From Cordylochernes scorpioides (lineage: Eukaryota > Arthropoda > Arachnida > Pseudoscorpiones > Chernetidae): 64,000 nucleotides of DNA. The stretch is from contig CP092863.1 of NCBI GenBank assembly GCA_030710605.1, positions 115,820,680-115,884,679 on the forward strand, read 5' to 3'. Below, piece by piece: positions 62,901 through 64,000 of the stretch (position 1 is its first letter; each line of letters starts with the position of its first letter). A program made the position numbers and the translations under genes. The notes beneath the pieces were generated by a model. It worked only from the letters and a program-made list of their open reading frames with translations. It searched no databases and was not told where the DNA came from.

Positions 62901-63420
62901 AATAATTAATGCCTTTGACATAGAGGGTCTCATGCTAGCATCTTGTACAAGCTAGACATTTAGAAAAGCTATGAATATTTAAAAAATATAGAGATATTAG
63001 TTATTTCTTTAAAAAATTTGAGAAAAATAGACTTTGATATAGTTTCTTTTAAAACTATATATAAATAATTGCACATTATATATAATTGATGTTTCAAATG
63101 CTATTTTTAAAATAGACTTATAGTTTGTGGTCAAAAATATTTAAAATAGTTCGAAAATATTTTATTAAAAAAAAAAGGTCTCATAAAAGAGAGATGTGTT
63201 GAATATTTTACTTCAGAAAAATCAATGATTATCTTATTTAGAAAAAAAAAAAGTATTTGACCAGGATGTGAGGATGTTTTCCCACACAGCTCCCTCCCCC
63301 CAAATAACACAGTGGAATGGTAGACACCCTAGATTGCAAGTTTCCGCAGCAGTTTAAAATGGCGTCTGTGAGGAGAGATCAATTCTTTTCACATTAACAC
63401 AACCTTAGGCAGTTCTAGCT
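60000..63420. other. Repeat-poor AT-rich region, possible minus-strand 3' UTR
   Basis: About 3.4 kb with none of the families seen elsewhere, unlike the rest of the window. The complement at about 60378-60392 reads 'tgtcaataaaatta', a good AATAAA context for a minus-strand gene whose coding part would lie beyond 64000. A CAACAA run is at 62677-62694. No convincing ORF: the longest, 61129-61365, has no recognisable features. Confidence 0.3.
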
Positions 63421-63621
63421 ACACTCATGGACAAAACTTAAGGAAGTAGTGGAAAGTCTTTGATGTTGCCAGTAGTCTTATTTTTTTTTTTTTGAAGGGG
63501 ACAGAGGCTGTTCACATTTGATTATTTCGTATGTCTTCAATAAAAGTCACTGTAATATCTTTCAGAGTTATAATCCCGCTATTCATGGTAAAAGGTACAG
63601 GTAAGTTTTGTCCATGAGTGT
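63421..63621. mobile_element. Mariner-like MITE, compact copy
   Basis: Ends 'acactcatggacaaaactta' and 'taagttttgtccatgagtgt', flanked by TA-type sequence; body 'aataaaagtcactgtaatat'. Confidence 0.75.
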
Positions 63622-64000
63622 AAACTGGCTTCTATAAAATGTCCTTGAAAGAAACTAAAGGGATTGTTTTAGTTTTTCCGTATATAGAGTGATGGTAAAT
63701 TAAATAAATGATATTTTACTATACAAAGTTTTCATTAGTGAGTTTCATTGCACATTTTTCAGTGCACTGTAACTCCTTATTAAGTTACATATCGGAAAAT
63801 CTTAAATTTTTTAATCGCTTAAATATTTTGGATGGTTAGGGGACATTTCTCCAAATCTAATTATGGAAATAACTTTGGATATAAAACAAACACATATTTG
63901 GGTACTCTATGTTTGCAATAAAGTACCTTTTATAGTCAAGTGATAAAGCCTTTGATTAGGCTTTAAGTTGATTCAAGAAGTAATCTTCGGATTTTTTCCC
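63622..64000. other. Non-coding sequence at window edge
   Basis: AT-rich; no gene or repeat recognised. Confidence 0.4.

Overview
The window is animal nuclear DNA, AT-rich and packed with repeats. It carries interrupted genes with GT-AG introns, tRNA-derived SINEs, two LINE lineages, Ty3/Gypsy and BEL/Pao LTR retrotransposons and pogo/Tigger-like and mariner-like DNA elements. The mix suggests an invertebrate, perhaps an arthropod; the sequence alone does not fix the species. I see no rRNA, functional tRNA, CRISPR array or prokaryotic operon.

Two host genes lie head to head. On the minus strand, mitochondrial ribosomal protein L50 is read as four exons (32302-32180, 27285-27136, 6979-6832, 2227-1910) across about 30 kb. 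The last two exons are solid. The first two are inferred from position, splice sites and phase, and exon 2 needs a one-base correction. On the plus strand, delta-tubulin is read as seven exons from 39749 to 55141, all with consistent splice phases, giving a 419-residue protein, followed by AATAAA at 55605.

The introns are filled with transposons. mRpL50 intron 2 holds an old Gypsy element (7626-12912), a CR1-like LINE remnant with a 2A-like motif in ORF1 (13455-15348), and a nearly intact BEL/Pao element (19460-25586) inserted in a pogo-like element (19002-26428). A 22-bp minisatellite (27287-28850) touches the exon 2 acceptor. A second BEL/Pao element with near-identical LTRs but no integrase (33186-38873) lies between the two genes. 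A LINE with a 1.2-kb-codon open ORF2 (56098-59840) lies downstream of delta-tubulin.

The most interesting layer is a set of small repeat families that share a hammerhead-ribozyme layout: CUGANGA, a stem-II hairpin, GAA, a short palindrome, then H. Family D is a tandem array of about 350-bp units on the minus strand, and one unit has a complete type I hammerhead (47767-47716); this resembles retrozymes or Penelope-like terminal repeats. Family A is present about ten times, mostly as inverted pairs, with target-site duplications of about 9-12 bp. One family A insertion at 2263-2936 carries a copy of delta-tubulin exon 2 with its splice sites, and the whole composite is flanked by an exact 11-bp target duplication. 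Family B shows compensatory changes in two stems. These points are read directly from the sequence; ribozyme activity and the route of mobilisation are inference.
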